A stretch of DNA of 21,813 nt from JAHDCC01 sp964551835. GTDB lineage: Bacteria; Actinomycetota; Acidimicrobiia; Acidimicrobiales; SZUA-35. Positions 14,399-21,740 of the stretch are shown here, one piece after another (position 1 is the stretch's first letter; each line of letters opens with the position of its first letter). The notes beneath the pieces are model-generated. The model was not told the origin of the DNA. It saw only the letters and a list, made by a program, of their open reading frames with translations, and made no database searches. The DNA lies in the NCBI GenBank assembly GCA_964551835.1, contig CAZKEM010000055.1, forward strand, positions 1-21,813. Reading direction: 5' to 3'. The position numbers and the translations under genes are program-made.

Positions 14399-15517
14399 TT
14401 ACTTTATCGAAGTGGGGTTAAGAGATTTAGGGGTTTTGGTCAGTGTCGTACAGGCAGGATCGGAAATCGATACTGCATCTTCTATTCGGACGCCACCGAC
14501 ACCAGGGAAATAGATGCCGGGTTCGACCGTAATTACAAGGCCAGAATGGAGCGTACCTGAGCTTCGGGGCGACAAAACTGGATCTTCATGAATCTCTAAC
14601 CCAATTCCATGGCCAGTTCCATGGATAAAGGCCTCTTCGAACCCAAAGTCAGCTAGTACGCTCCGACATATTTCGTCGATCGCGTGTTCCTCAACATCGA
14701 CACCAAGGGCCGCAACACCGGCTTGCTGAGCCGCCAGTACCGCGTTGTACCAGCGCTGCTGTTCATCTGTCGGACCCGCACCAACTACAAAAGTTCGCGT
14801 CATGTCGCTGCCATACCCGTGAACGCGGGCGCCAACATCGACAATGAGGAGATCGCCGGTCTGAAGCCGCCGATCGGTCGGGCGAGCATGAGGAAGAGCG
14901 CTATTGGGTCCAGACGCCACAATGGTTTCGTAGGCTGCGTCCTCGGCTCCGAGCCGCTTCATATGGACGTCGAGTTCCGCCGCGATCTGACGTTCGGTCG
15001 AGCCTGGCCCAATTATGGGGGCGACGCGCCTCAACGCCTCGTCTGCGATGTTGGCAGCTTTCGCAAGCAGGTTTTGTTCGCCTTCGTCTTTGAACCGTCG
15101 CTGCTTTTCGCAAACTCGAGTCGTGGGTACCAGCTCGACGTTAGCGATGGCGTTACCGAGCGTTTCGTGTTTCTTCCATGAGAGGCCTTCAGCTTCAAAA
15201 CCAACCGAGTCGTACAAGCCCAGCAGTCCGACATACAGTTCGTCATCAAACGCCTCGGGGACCATCACTTCGGCCATAGAGTTTGCTGCGTCAACTTCGG
15301 CAGCAGCCGAAGTCTGATACCGATTATCGGTCACCAATACAAACCTGTCACCTGACAGAACAACAAAGCCATTCGAACCACTGAAGCCTGTCAGCCAACG
15401 TACATTAGCAAGCGAAGTGACCAGCAATGCATCAACGGCTAACGTCTCAAACTGATCGACTATCCGTCGGTGTCTTGAACCGACTGATTGGTCGGCAAAC
15501 GGTAGAACCGTCTCCAT
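14399..15517 (-). CDS. pepP: M24 family Xaa-Pro peptidase
   Basis: Removes N-terminal residues preceding proline or cleaves Xaa-Pro dipeptides. The 372 residues have a creatinase-like N-terminal domain (VDALLVTSLANVRWLTGFSG) and a pita-bread catalytic domain. The five metal ligands are Asp227 (IVDVGAR), Asp238 (GSDMTRTF), His303 (HGTGHGIGLEIHE), Glu332 (TVEPGIYF) and Glu346 (RIEDA); His210 (LPHARP) is also conserved. Start ATG 15517 has GGGAG 8 nt upstream, lying inside aroQ, so the two genes overlap by 58 nt. A shorter start would remove the first helix. Position between aroQ and efp matches the actinobacterial pepQ/pepP gene. Aminopeptidase versus dipeptidase cannot be decided from sequence alone. 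Confidence 0.93.
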   Translation of the reverse strand: METVLPFADQSVGSRHRRIVDQFETLAVDALLVTSLANVRWLTGFSGSNGFVVLSGDRFVLVTDNRYQTSAAAEVDAANSMAEVMVPEAFDDELYVGLLGLYDSVGFEAEGLSWKKHETLGNAIANVELVPTTRVCEKQRRFKDEGEQNLLAKAANIADEALRRVAPIIGPGSTERQIAAELDVHMKRLGAEDAAYETIVASGPNSALPHARPTDRRLQTGDLLIVDVGARVHGYGSDMTRTFVVGAGPTDEQQRWYNAVLAAQQAGVAALGVDVEEHAIDEICRSVLADFGFEEAFIHGTGHGIGLEIHEDPVLSPRSSGTLHSGLVITVEPGIYFPGVGGVRIEDAVSISDPACTTLTKTPKSLNPTSIK

Positions 15518-15957
15518 TTACTCACTCCCAGTTCGTGCGCTAACGCTTCGACCGCTAAGCAATATCCATGCCCTCCCAAGCCGATGATTGAACCTGTAGC
15601 GACCGGGGCCACGACCGAGACATGTCGCCACGATTCGCGAGTATTCGGGTTCGAAAGGTGAAGTTCGATGATCGGCCCTTCGAATGCGGCAAGAGCATCA
15701 TGAAGCGACCAACCGTAGTGAGTCAGTGCCGCAGGGTTGATGACTATTCCGTCCCAACGATCTCGGTTCCGATGAATCTCATCGACCAGTTCACCTTCAT
15801 GGTTCGATTGAAAATGTTCGAAGTCTAGGCGGAACCGACTGGCGGTTTTCTGGGCGGTCTCGACATGGTCGTCGAGCGTTGCGGTGCCATAGATCTCTGG
15901 TTCGCGAACACCCAAAAGGTTTAGGTTAGGACCTGACAATAAGGCGATGATTGCCAT
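15460..15957 (-). CDS. aroQ: 3-dehydroquinate dehydratase, type II
   Basis: Third shikimate step: dehydrates 3-dehydroquinate. The type II fold is shown by GPNLNLLGVREPEIYG with Arg18 and catalytic Tyr23, QSNHEGELVDEIH, Asn74 in INPAALTHYG, His100 in ELHLSN and Arg111 in SWRHVSVVAPVATG. The lid and substrate-binding stretch NPAALTHYGWSLHDAL differs from the common NPGAYTHTS form, with Ala for Gly and Leu for Tyr, though His80 is kept. At 165 residues it is 15-20 longer than usual; the basic C-terminal tail is read in the pepP overlap. Start ATG 15957 shares one base with the aroKB stop (TAATG). Confidence 0.95.
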   Translation of the reverse strand: MAIIALLSGPNLNLLGVREPEIYGTATLDDHVETAQKTASRFRLDFEHFQSNHEGELVDEIHRNRDRWDGIVINPAALTHYGWSLHDALAAFEGPIIELHLSNPNTRESWRHVSVVAPVATGSIIGLGGHGYCLAVEALAHELGVSKWRRFYRLPTNQSVQDTDG

Positions 15958-17495
15958 TACCGGACCGCCTCCAATGCGTCTCGTAGTACCGATTCGTCAT
16001 CAACGATTACCGACTCTACCCCATTTGGACCGTCGAGAACGAACGTAATACCATCGAGCGCCTTCTTGTCTCTAGCAAACAGGCGAATAACTTCATCGGC
16101 ATCAGCATCAGTGGGAATAGTTGAAGACAGCCCGTAAGCATCGACGATACGACGGTGCTCGGCAACAGCTGCGGTGTCGATGCGACCCAGACGTAACGCT
16201 AGCTCTGCCGCGTAGACGAGTCCGACGGCGACCGCCTCACCATGCCTAAGCCCGTACTTGCCCGATGTCTCCAACGCGTGGGCCAAGGTGTGACCGTAGT
16301 TCAGAATCGCCCGCAAGCCACCTTCTCGTTCGTCGGCGGCGACGACATCTGCCTTGATGCGAACACAAGCCGCGACACGCTGGGTCATGGGGAGTTCGTC
16401 AAGGTGCCCGCCGCCAAGAAAATGGTACTTCGCTAATTCACCCATACCGGCTCGGAACTCTCGCGGCGGCAACGTCACCAGATGGTCCGAGTCGCAGATA
16501 ACACCATGAGGCTGCCAGAAGGCACCGACTAAGTTCTTTCCTTCCGGGAGGTTCACCCCGGTCTTTCCACCGATCGCGGCGTCGATTTGGCCCAACAGGG
16601 TTGTCGACACGTGGACGACGGGAAGTCCACGATGGTAGGTGGCGGCGACAAAGCCTGCCAAGTCCGACACTACTCCGCCACCGACCGAGATAACGACGTC
16701 GTTACGAGTCAACCCCCACTGAGCAAATTCCGACGTCAACTCAGCGACCGTTTCGAGCCGCTTCGCCCGTTCACCGTCTTCGACGGTAAACGTTCGGTGT
16801 TCGATTCCTGGGTCAACGTCAACCCCGATAGGCCCTTGAGTTACGATCGCGGCACGCCGGGCTGTGTCGGGGAGCAACTCACGTAGTTTCGAAACAGCTC
16901 CGCGGCCTACATGGACATCATAGGTTCGACCATCGCCCAAACGAACTTGTTCCGCTTGAGTTTGGTAGCTGTAGCCGTCAACTTCTTCGACAATCTGCTC
17001 AACTACGGCCCCCGGGTCGGCCTCAGATGTAATCACGACATCTGCTGCTATCGAATAGAAGCCAAGACGGTCAGCGTATTGCTGCTTTAGCGCATCCGGG
17101 TCGGCCAGCAATGGGCGGACTTCACCATCTCCGGCCAATCGACGTGTGAGTGTTTTGAGCGGAGGATTCAGCCAAACAACAACACATCGGTCACGTAAGA
17201 TACCCATATTGGCCGACCCGGTGACCAAGCCTCCCCCGCCAGCGATAACCGCCTTAGGTGACGATTCGACTGTCTCGGCAAACGCCTGAGCTTCGCAATC
17301 ACGAAAGAACGACTCACCTTTAGTTGCGAACAAGTCAGCGACTGAACAACCTTGTAACTCCGAAACCACTTGGTCGATATCGACCGAAGCCCGACCCAAA
17401 CGGTTGGCCAACAACGGAGCGACGGCCGACTTTCCGCTACCCGACAGACCGATAAGAACGATTGGCTTAGCAGACATATGCGACCATGGTATCAA
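15957..17495 (-). CDS. aroKB: Shikimate kinase / 3-dehydroquinate synthase fusion
   Basis: One 512-residue protein with two shikimate-pathway enzymes. The kinase half (about 8-172) has Walker A GLSGSGKS (16-23), shikimate-binding Asp41 and Arg65 (FFRDCEAQ), GGGG (86-89) and the lid Arg127 (VRPLL). The synthase half (about 185-512) has VGGGVVSDLAGFVAATYHRG, QIDAAIGGKTGVN, KNLVGAFWQP and zinc ligands Glu353, His402 and His418 (GMGELAKY, NYGHTLAHALE, LRHGEAV). Both halves look active. The probable start is TTG at 17495, with GGGAG 5 nt upstream and 14 nt after the prepilin peptidase stop. ATG at 17477 (MSAKPIVLIG) is the alternative but lacks a ribosome binding site. aroC, commonly just upstream in actinobacteria, is absent here. 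Confidence 0.95.
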   Translation of the reverse strand: MIPWSHMSAKPIVLIGLSGSGKSAVAPLLANRLGRASVDIDQVVSELQGCSVADLFATKGESFFRDCEAQAFAETVESSPKAVIAGGGGLVTGSANMGILRDRCVVVWLNPPLKTLTRRLAGDGEVRPLLADPDALKQQYADRLGFYSIAADVVITSEADPGAVVEQIVEEVDGYSYQTQAEQVRLGDGRTYDVHVGRGAVSKLRELLPDTARRAAIVTQGPIGVDVDPGIEHRTFTVEDGERAKRLETVAELTSEFAQWGLTRNDVVISVGGGVVSDLAGFVAATYHRGLPVVHVSTTLLGQIDAAIGGKTGVNLPEGKNLVGAFWQPHGVICDSDHLVTLPPREFRAGMGELAKYHFLGGGHLDELPMTQRVAACVRIKADVVAADEREGGLRAILNYGHTLAHALETSGKYGLRHGEAVAVGLVYAAELALRLGRIDTAAVAEHRRIVDAYGLSSTIPTDADADEVIRLFARDKKALDGITFVLDGPNGVESVIVDDESVLRDALEAVR

Positions 17496-17509
17496 CGACG
17501 CTCCCGTCG

Positions 17510-18277
17510 CTACCCACCAAACCCGCTAAGAACCGGCTGCGAAACAATAATGATGATCAAGGACCCGGCGGCCAAAGAAGGTCCAAAGGGAATCTCCGCC
17601 CGGCCGCGTTTCATCAACGCGTTAAATGCCAAGCCGATCAGGGCTCCGCCGAGCAGTGCCAGAACCATTGCATACAGGACAAGCCGGACAGCGTCCAAAG
17701 GATCGACCGACACCCAGCCGACAAAGAGGCCGAGGAGCAACGCCAACTTTACATCGCCTCGACCCATTCCTCGGGCATAAACCAAATGCGAGATCCCAAT
17801 AAATCCTCCAAATACAGCTCCGCCCAGCGCAGCCGTTACGAACCGCGCATCGTCGAGCACCTGACTCAGAACCAATGTCATGATTGTGGCAACCCAAATT
17901 GAGGGCCACACGACGACGTTCGGCAGCAGGTGAGTTTCGGCGTCTACCAAAGACAGCACGACGAGCACCGCCCCTAGGAGGAGGTAGGGCGCTAGCTTGA
18001 ACGAAACCCCAAACCTAAAAGCCAGCAGACCAAAAACCAAGCCAGTCAAAAGGTCGGCTGAGACGTAGCGTACGCCCAACCCGCTCGAGCACGCTGCGCA
18101 GGATTGGCGCCAGTGCAACACTGGGATAAGCGAACGTGGACCGAGTCCGTGGCCGCAGTTCGAACAACGAAGTTCGAACTCTGGGGACACCCTGTCGATT
18201 AGCCGGTCGATGGCAACCCCCAAGAATGGACCCACCAGCACACCCGCCAGCGCAAATCCAAGTACCCAAAAAATCAC
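17510..18277 (-). CDS. Prepilin peptidase (A24 family)
   Basis: Membrane aspartic peptidase that removes leader peptides from type IV prepilins or pseudopilins, often also N-methylating them. The 255 residues start with a membrane helix, then a cytoplasmic zinc loop with CSNC (38-41) and CAAC (60-63), then several membrane helices. Both catalytic aspartates are present: Asp112 in SLVDAETHLLP and Asp175 in GMGRGDVKLA. The presence of the Cys4 loop supports the bifunctional PilD type rather than the short TadV/FlaK types, although the segment between the cysteine pairs is atypical (LHWRQSC). Start is GTG 18277 with no clear ribosome binding site. The neighbouring DUF4388 gene and this one form a pilus-related pair within the aro cluster. 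Confidence 0.9.
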   Translation of the reverse strand: MIFWVLGFALAGVLVGPFLGVAIDRLIDRVSPEFELRCSNCGHGLGPRSLIPVLHWRQSCAACSSGLGVRYVSADLLTGLVFGLLAFRFGVSFKLAPYLLLGAVLVVLSLVDAETHLLPNVVVWPSIWVATIMTLVLSQVLDDARFVTAALGGAVFGGFIGISHLVYARGMGRGDVKLALLLGLFVGWVSVDPLDAVRLVLYAMVLALLGGALIGLAFNALMKRGRAEIPFGPSLAAGSLIIIIVSQPVLSGFGG

Positions 18278-18298
18278 GGTTCTAGCGAACTACCGACA

Positions 18299-19141
18299 TC
18301 AGTCATCTTCGCCTCGGAGATAGCGCATGAGAAGACCTTCGCCTTCACCGCCTTCGTCTGCGAGGGGGTCTACTGTGGCTACAGCCCCATTCCCTGCCAA
18401 CGAGTCCGGTACTGCTGGAGGCGTGAGGTCATTTGTTCCACCCCGCAGCGAGGCGACCAGCGAGTCGCCGGGATCTTGACTCTCAACTGCCGGGGTAGCC
18501 AAAACCCCTCCATTCGAAGCTAGATCTGAGTTAAGCTCAGGTGGCATTGCCTTCGGTTTTTCTTCTTCAGAAAACACTTTTCCTGAATCTGCTTGCGATC
18601 CCGGTTCGTTGAGGTCGAAGAGACCGCGTTCGATCAGGTGCTTTATCTTGCGGCAACCTTCTACTTCACCGAGTTCGAGTGAATGGCATACAACTTCTGC
18701 GCGACAGCCACTCGCTACGACACTCAGAACCGCCCAGTCAGAACGGTCGATCGTGATTTCGTCTTGAGGCAACTCTACCGATGGAACGACAACGTGGTCC
18801 ATTGAAGGGACAACGGCGGCAATAGCCTTCCAATCGGCGAGCCTGCCCTCGGCCACGCTTAACACCCCACCGATGGCCTTTTCTTCGCCGGTGACCTCTA
18901 GTACCTGGTTCGAGAATACGAAAGAACCTTTTGAGTACCGGAGTAGTTCAAACATAACGTCTTCAGCCTGGGCGGTGACTTCGCACTTGCTCGCCCGAGC
19001 GTCAGCAAGCTTACCATCAACGATGGTTAAGGCGCCGTTGCCGCGATCGCCGTTGATATCGAGCTGACCAGACTTCGAAGTCTCGGCCAATAACGAAAGA
19101 ATCTCGTCTAGCGCGAAATCCTCGAGTGCACCTTGAAGCAT
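18299..19141 (-). CDS. DUF4388 (PATAN-like) domain protein
   Basis: A 280-residue soluble protein. Residues 1-105 form a DUF4388 domain: LQGALEDFALDEILSLLAET, SGQLDINGDRGNGALTIVDG and ELLRYSKGSFVFSNQ. Residues about 130-180 look like a small winged-helix-type segment (WAVLSVVASGCRAEVVCHSL, IKHLIERGLFDL). The remainder is low-complexity and acidic, apart from a short helical end, LLMRYLRGEDD. DUF4388 proteins often occur near type IV pilus, GTPase or two-component genes, and here it lies 21 nt before the prepilin peptidase. I infer a regulatory or scaffolding role in pilus function, without direct evidence. Start ATG 19141 has GGAAGG 6 nt upstream. It is probably the first gene of a transcript running to nusB. 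Confidence 0.8.
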   Translation of the reverse strand: MLQGALEDFALDEILSLLAETSKSGQLDINGDRGNGALTIVDGKLADARASKCEVTAQAEDVMFELLRYSKGSFVFSNQVLEVTGEEKAIGGVLSVAEGRLADWKAIAAVVPSMDHVVVPSVELPQDEITIDRSDWAVLSVVASGCRAEVVCHSLELGEVEGCRKIKHLIERGLFDLNEPGSQADSGKVFSEEEKPKAMPPELNSDLASNGGVLATPAVESQDPGDSLVASLRGGTNDLTPPAVPDSLAGNGAVATVDPLADEGGEGEGLLMRYLRGEDD

Positions 19142-19189
19142 TGGTAACCTTCCAACTAAACTGCCGCTACGTCTCTAGTAGCTCGAATC

Positions 19190-19203
19190 GGCTCATCTGA
19201 GCC
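19190..19203. repeat. Perfect 6-bp inverted repeat upstream of the DUF4388 gene
   Basis: GGCTCA (19190-19195) and TGAGCC (19198-19203) flank two bases, forming a 14-bp palindrome directly after the U tract of the candidate terminator and 48 nt before the DUF4388 start. It could be a second stem of the terminator region or a dimeric repressor site for the downstream operon. I see no convincing -35/-10 pair around it. The rest of the 168-nt gap holds no ORF with a ribosome binding site. Confidence 0.4.
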
Positions 19204-19237
19204 AAAACTTGATACCTCGATGCCCTGAGATACCAAG
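19204..19237 (-). terminator. Candidate intrinsic terminator after aroE
   Basis: On the transcript, CUUGGUAUCUC (19237-19227) pairs with GAGGUAUCAAG (19218-19208) over 11 bp with two G-U pairs and an 8-nt loop, followed by UUUU (19207-19204). It lies 72 nt after the aroE stop. The U tract is short, so efficiency is uncertain. It would end the alaS-ruvX-mltG-aroE transcript. Confidence 0.5.
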
Positions 19238-19309
19238 AAAACTCGAGAATACACCAGATCAGTCTGCTGAAAGTGGATCTACCACAAATCCGTATTTCGG
19301 CGCTGAAAG

Positions 19310-20164
19310 CTAACTAGGAAGTTCCAGTTCAACCGCTTGAGTCATTGCGTTCAAAGGCGGCTCTTGACCGGTCCAGCGATGAAATGCCAACGCAGCCTGA
19401 TGGACCAACATCGGCACGCCGTTCATCGTGGTGGAGCCCTTTTCACGAGCGGCGGCGAGGAGCGGGGTAACCCGAGGTTGATAAACAATGTCAACCACAA
19501 GTTGGCCTTCGCCAAATACGGCCGGCGGAACGACCAAGCCTTGTTCATCAGGGCCACCCGTCATTCCCACACTGGTCGCATTGATCAAGACATCGATGTT
19601 GTCGAGGTCATCTACTTCGTCGGTTGAGATGGCCGTCGCTCCGTCGGCCAATCGAGCCGCATCGGCCACCCTGTCGAACGTGCGGCCAGCGACATAAAGA
19701 TCGGCATCGCAACGGCGCCCAATCGCTTCACAGATCGACCTACCCGCACCGCCGGTACCGACAACTAGGACCCGCTTGCGATCGAACGCAGGTTCTGCCG
19801 CCGTCCCGTGGGAGTGCAGTATGACAGCATCGACCAAACCGTCGCCATCGGTTGAGTCTCCCCACAGTTCACCGTCTTTCTTGAAGACGCAGTTGACCGC
19901 GCCGAGAGCTTGGGCAGACGGCGTCAGGTTCGTTAGGGCAGCGGCGACTGCGGCCTTATGCGGCATCGTCACCGACAAGCCTTCGAGCCCCAGGATCGCC
20001 ATCGCTTCCAGGGCTTTCGGCGCCGAGCCAGCCTTGACGGGGAATGCCACATACCGCCAATCCAATTCTGCGGCTGAGAACGCAGCGTTTAGGATCGTCG
20101 GCGACAACGAATGCCGAACTGGGTCTCCAATTACGGCTGCTAGCCGTGTGTAGCCAGTAATCAA
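19310..20164 (-). CDS. aroE: Shikimate dehydrogenase
   Basis: Reduces 3-dehydroshikimate to shikimate, probably with NADPH. The 284 residues (from TTG 20164) show HSLSPTILNAAF near the start, catalytic Lys70 in VTMPHKA, Asn91 in GAVNCV and Asp106 in GDSTDGDGLVDA. The Rossmann loop VVGTGGAGRS, AGRTFDR, INATSVGM and the C-terminal MNGVPMLVHQAALAFHRW follow. The frame is open upstream to 20476 inside mltG, but only the sequence from about 20164 resembles AroE. TTG 20164 lies one base after the mltG stop, so reinitiation by ribosomes finishing mltG is likely, and no strong ribosome binding site is seen. It is separated from the other aro genes by a candidate terminator and two pilus-related genes. 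Confidence 0.95.
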   Translation of the reverse strand: MITGYTRLAAVIGDPVRHSLSPTILNAAFSAAELDWRYVAFPVKAGSAPKALEAMAILGLEGLSVTMPHKAAVAAALTNLTPSAQALGAVNCVFKKDGELWGDSTDGDGLVDAVILHSHGTAAEPAFDRKRVLVVGTGGAGRSICEAIGRRCDADLYVAGRTFDRVADAARLADGATAISTDEVDDLDNIDVLINATSVGMTGGPDEQGLVVPPAVFGEGQLVVDIVYQPRVTPLLAAAREKGSTTMNGVPMLVHQAALAFHRWTGQEPPLNAMTQAVELELPS

Positions 20165-20165
20165 T

Positions 20166-21281
20166 CTACAGTAGGCCTGCTTCGCGAGACCGAGCTTTTT
20201 GGGCGTTGAACTCGTCGAAGTCAGCCGTGAAGAAGTGGTTGCCTTGTTCGTCTGCGAGCACGTAGAACTTCCAGTCACCCTCGGCCGGGTTAAGAGCGGC
20301 CTCCATGGAAGCCTTGCCAGGTGCAGCAACTGGGGTTGGCGGCAACCCTCGAATCCCAGCAGGAGCTCGGGTGTTATAAGGTGTTTCGGTTCTGATCTGC
20401 TGAGCGTCAGGTACTTTACCACGTTCACCTTGTTCATAAACAAGGGTCGCGTCGATATCGAGCCATTCGCCGTCATTAAGTCGGTTGTAGATTACGCGGG
20501 CGATCTTCGCTCGGTCTGCGTCTGTCTTAGCTTCGGCCTCGACAAGTGACGCTACGATCAACACCTCATAAGCTGACAGTCCGCTGGGCCTGATAGATCC
20601 ATATCCGAGTCCTCCCGAAATCTGAGCAAACTCATTGGTCATCAAGCTGAGGACTTCTAGAGCTGATGCGTCGGCTCGGACTTCGTAGGTATTTGGAAAC
20701 AAATACCCTTCCCAGCTCGCTTGACCATCGGGACGATACTGCGGAGTCAACTGACCAGAATCGAGAACTTCTTGAAGCTCTTCTTGGGTCACATTAGGCA
20801 GCTGTTCGGCCAGCTGAGCTACGGTCTCCTCAACCCACAATCCTTCAGGAATTTGGACCGTAACTACATCGATCGAACGCGGCCCGCCATTTAGAACTAC
20901 GACAGCCTCCTCGGCTGACATGTTTTCCTGAAAAGTGTACTCTCCCGCTTGGAAGTCGCCTTGATTTTTCCATCGGGTGTAGTACTGAAAGAAGAACGAG
21001 TCTGGGATGACATCGGCGTCTTCAAGCTGCTTTGCGATGTCGCCGGTTGTGGATCCCGACTCGATCACCAGCTCGACAGATCCGAACGGTTCACCAGGCG
21101 GGTCTAACTGGCCACTAATCCACCCTCTAACGAAGACGAACAGACCGAGAAACATAACCAACAAAATCCCGAGGACAATCAGTACCTTCTTGGCCCGGCT
21201 ACCCTCCGGCCTGATCGACACCATGTCGTCGTCGAAGAGGTCGTCTTCGGCGTATCCGTATTCGTCTTCTGTCATACTCAC
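20166..21281 (-). CDS. mltG: Endolytic murein transglycosylase MltG
   Basis: Cleaves nascent glycan strands in the cell wall and is thought to set strand length. The 371 residues have an acidic cytoplasmic N-terminus (1-30), one membrane helix (about 32-52) and an extracellular YceG-like domain. Features include LVIESGSTTGDIAKQLEDA (a LysM-like subdomain), WEGYLFPNTYEV, the catalytic Glu region ASLVEAEAKTDADRAKIARV (244-263), IYNRL and the C-terminal PYNTRAPAGIRGLPPTPVAA with APGKASMEAALNPA. Start GTG 21281 has AGG about 8 nt upstream and lies 9 nt after ruvX; ATG two codons later lacks a spaced ribosome binding site. The order ruvX-mltG-aroE is conserved in actinobacteria. Confidence 0.95.
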   Translation of the reverse strand: MSMTEDEYGYAEDDLFDDDMVSIRPEGSRAKKVLIVLGILLVMFLGLFVFVRGWISGQLDPPGEPFGSVELVIESGSTTGDIAKQLEDADVIPDSFFFQYYTRWKNQGDFQAGEYTFQENMSAEEAVVVLNGGPRSIDVVTVQIPEGLWVEETVAQLAEQLPNVTQEELQEVLDSGQLTPQYRPDGQASWEGYLFPNTYEVRADASALEVLSLMTNEFAQISGGLGYGSIRPSGLSAYEVLIVASLVEAEAKTDADRAKIARVIYNRLNDGEWLDIDATLVYEQGERGKVPDAQQIRTETPYNTRAPAGIRGLPPTPVAAPGKASMEAALNPAEGDWKFYVLADEQGNHFFTADFDEFNAQKARSREAGLL

Positions 21282-21290
21282 CGGGTCATC

Positions 21291-21740
21291 CTACTGGGAT
21301 TCTGTCTCCGACGGATTTTTCCGACGAGAATCGAGCCAAGACTGCAAAATTATGGTCGCCGCTAACTGATCGATCGTCTGACGCTTCCTTTTGGAGCGAA
21401 GGTTCATTTTCTGTTGAGATCGTTCAGCCTCAACCGTTGTCATCCGCTCGTCGTGGGTTTCTACCCTCATGTCAAGGTTCTTTCGCATCGACTTGACCTC
21501 GGAAAGGACCGCCCTGGCGGCTGGCCCGAGTGTCCCGTCGAGCGACAACGGAAGACCGACCACGATGAGTTCGGCGCCTGTTTCGTCGATAATCGCAGCG
21601 AGCCGTTCATGCTCACGTGGCCGATTGTCGACTCGTTCGATCGTTTCATACGGGGTCGCAACCAGCTGACCGGCGTCGCAAATCGCAACACCAACGCGCT
21701 TGGAGCCCAAGTCAATGCCAATAACTCGAAAGCCCGACAA
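21291..21740 (-). CDS. ruvX: RuvX/YqgF Holliday-junction resolvase-like nuclease
   Basis: RNase H-fold nuclease linked to pre-16S rRNA 5'-end processing and, in mycobacteria, Holliday junction resolution. The 149 residues retain the acidic triad: Asp10 in GIDLGSKRVGVA, Glu98 in HDERMTTVEAE and Asp124 in QTIDQLAATIILQSWLD. The GLPLSLDG motif (63-69) is present. The basic stretch RSKRKRQ (115-121) lies in the usual variable loop. Start is TTG at 21740; no ATG or GTG fits before the first strand, and the ribosome binding site is weak. The likely alaS reading frame runs 29 nt into it, suggesting coupled translation. Confidence 0.94.
   Translation of the reverse strand: MSGFRVIGIDLGSKRVGVAICDAGQLVATPYETIERVDNRPREHERLAAIIDETGAELIVVGLPLSLDGTLGPAARAVLSEVKSMRKNLDMRVETHDERMTTVEAERSQQKMNLRSKRKRQTIDQLAATIILQSWLDSRRKNPSETESQ

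Noticed and set aside
18157..18179. Two copies of palindromic AGTTCGAAC 5 nt apart in the prepilin peptidase gene
   Set aside because: They encode the conserved region around the first Cys pair and are probably coincidental codon choice.
20165..20476. Upstream extension of aroE into mltG
   Set aside because: The residues before TTG 20164 are the mltG coding sequence in another frame and do not resemble AroE.
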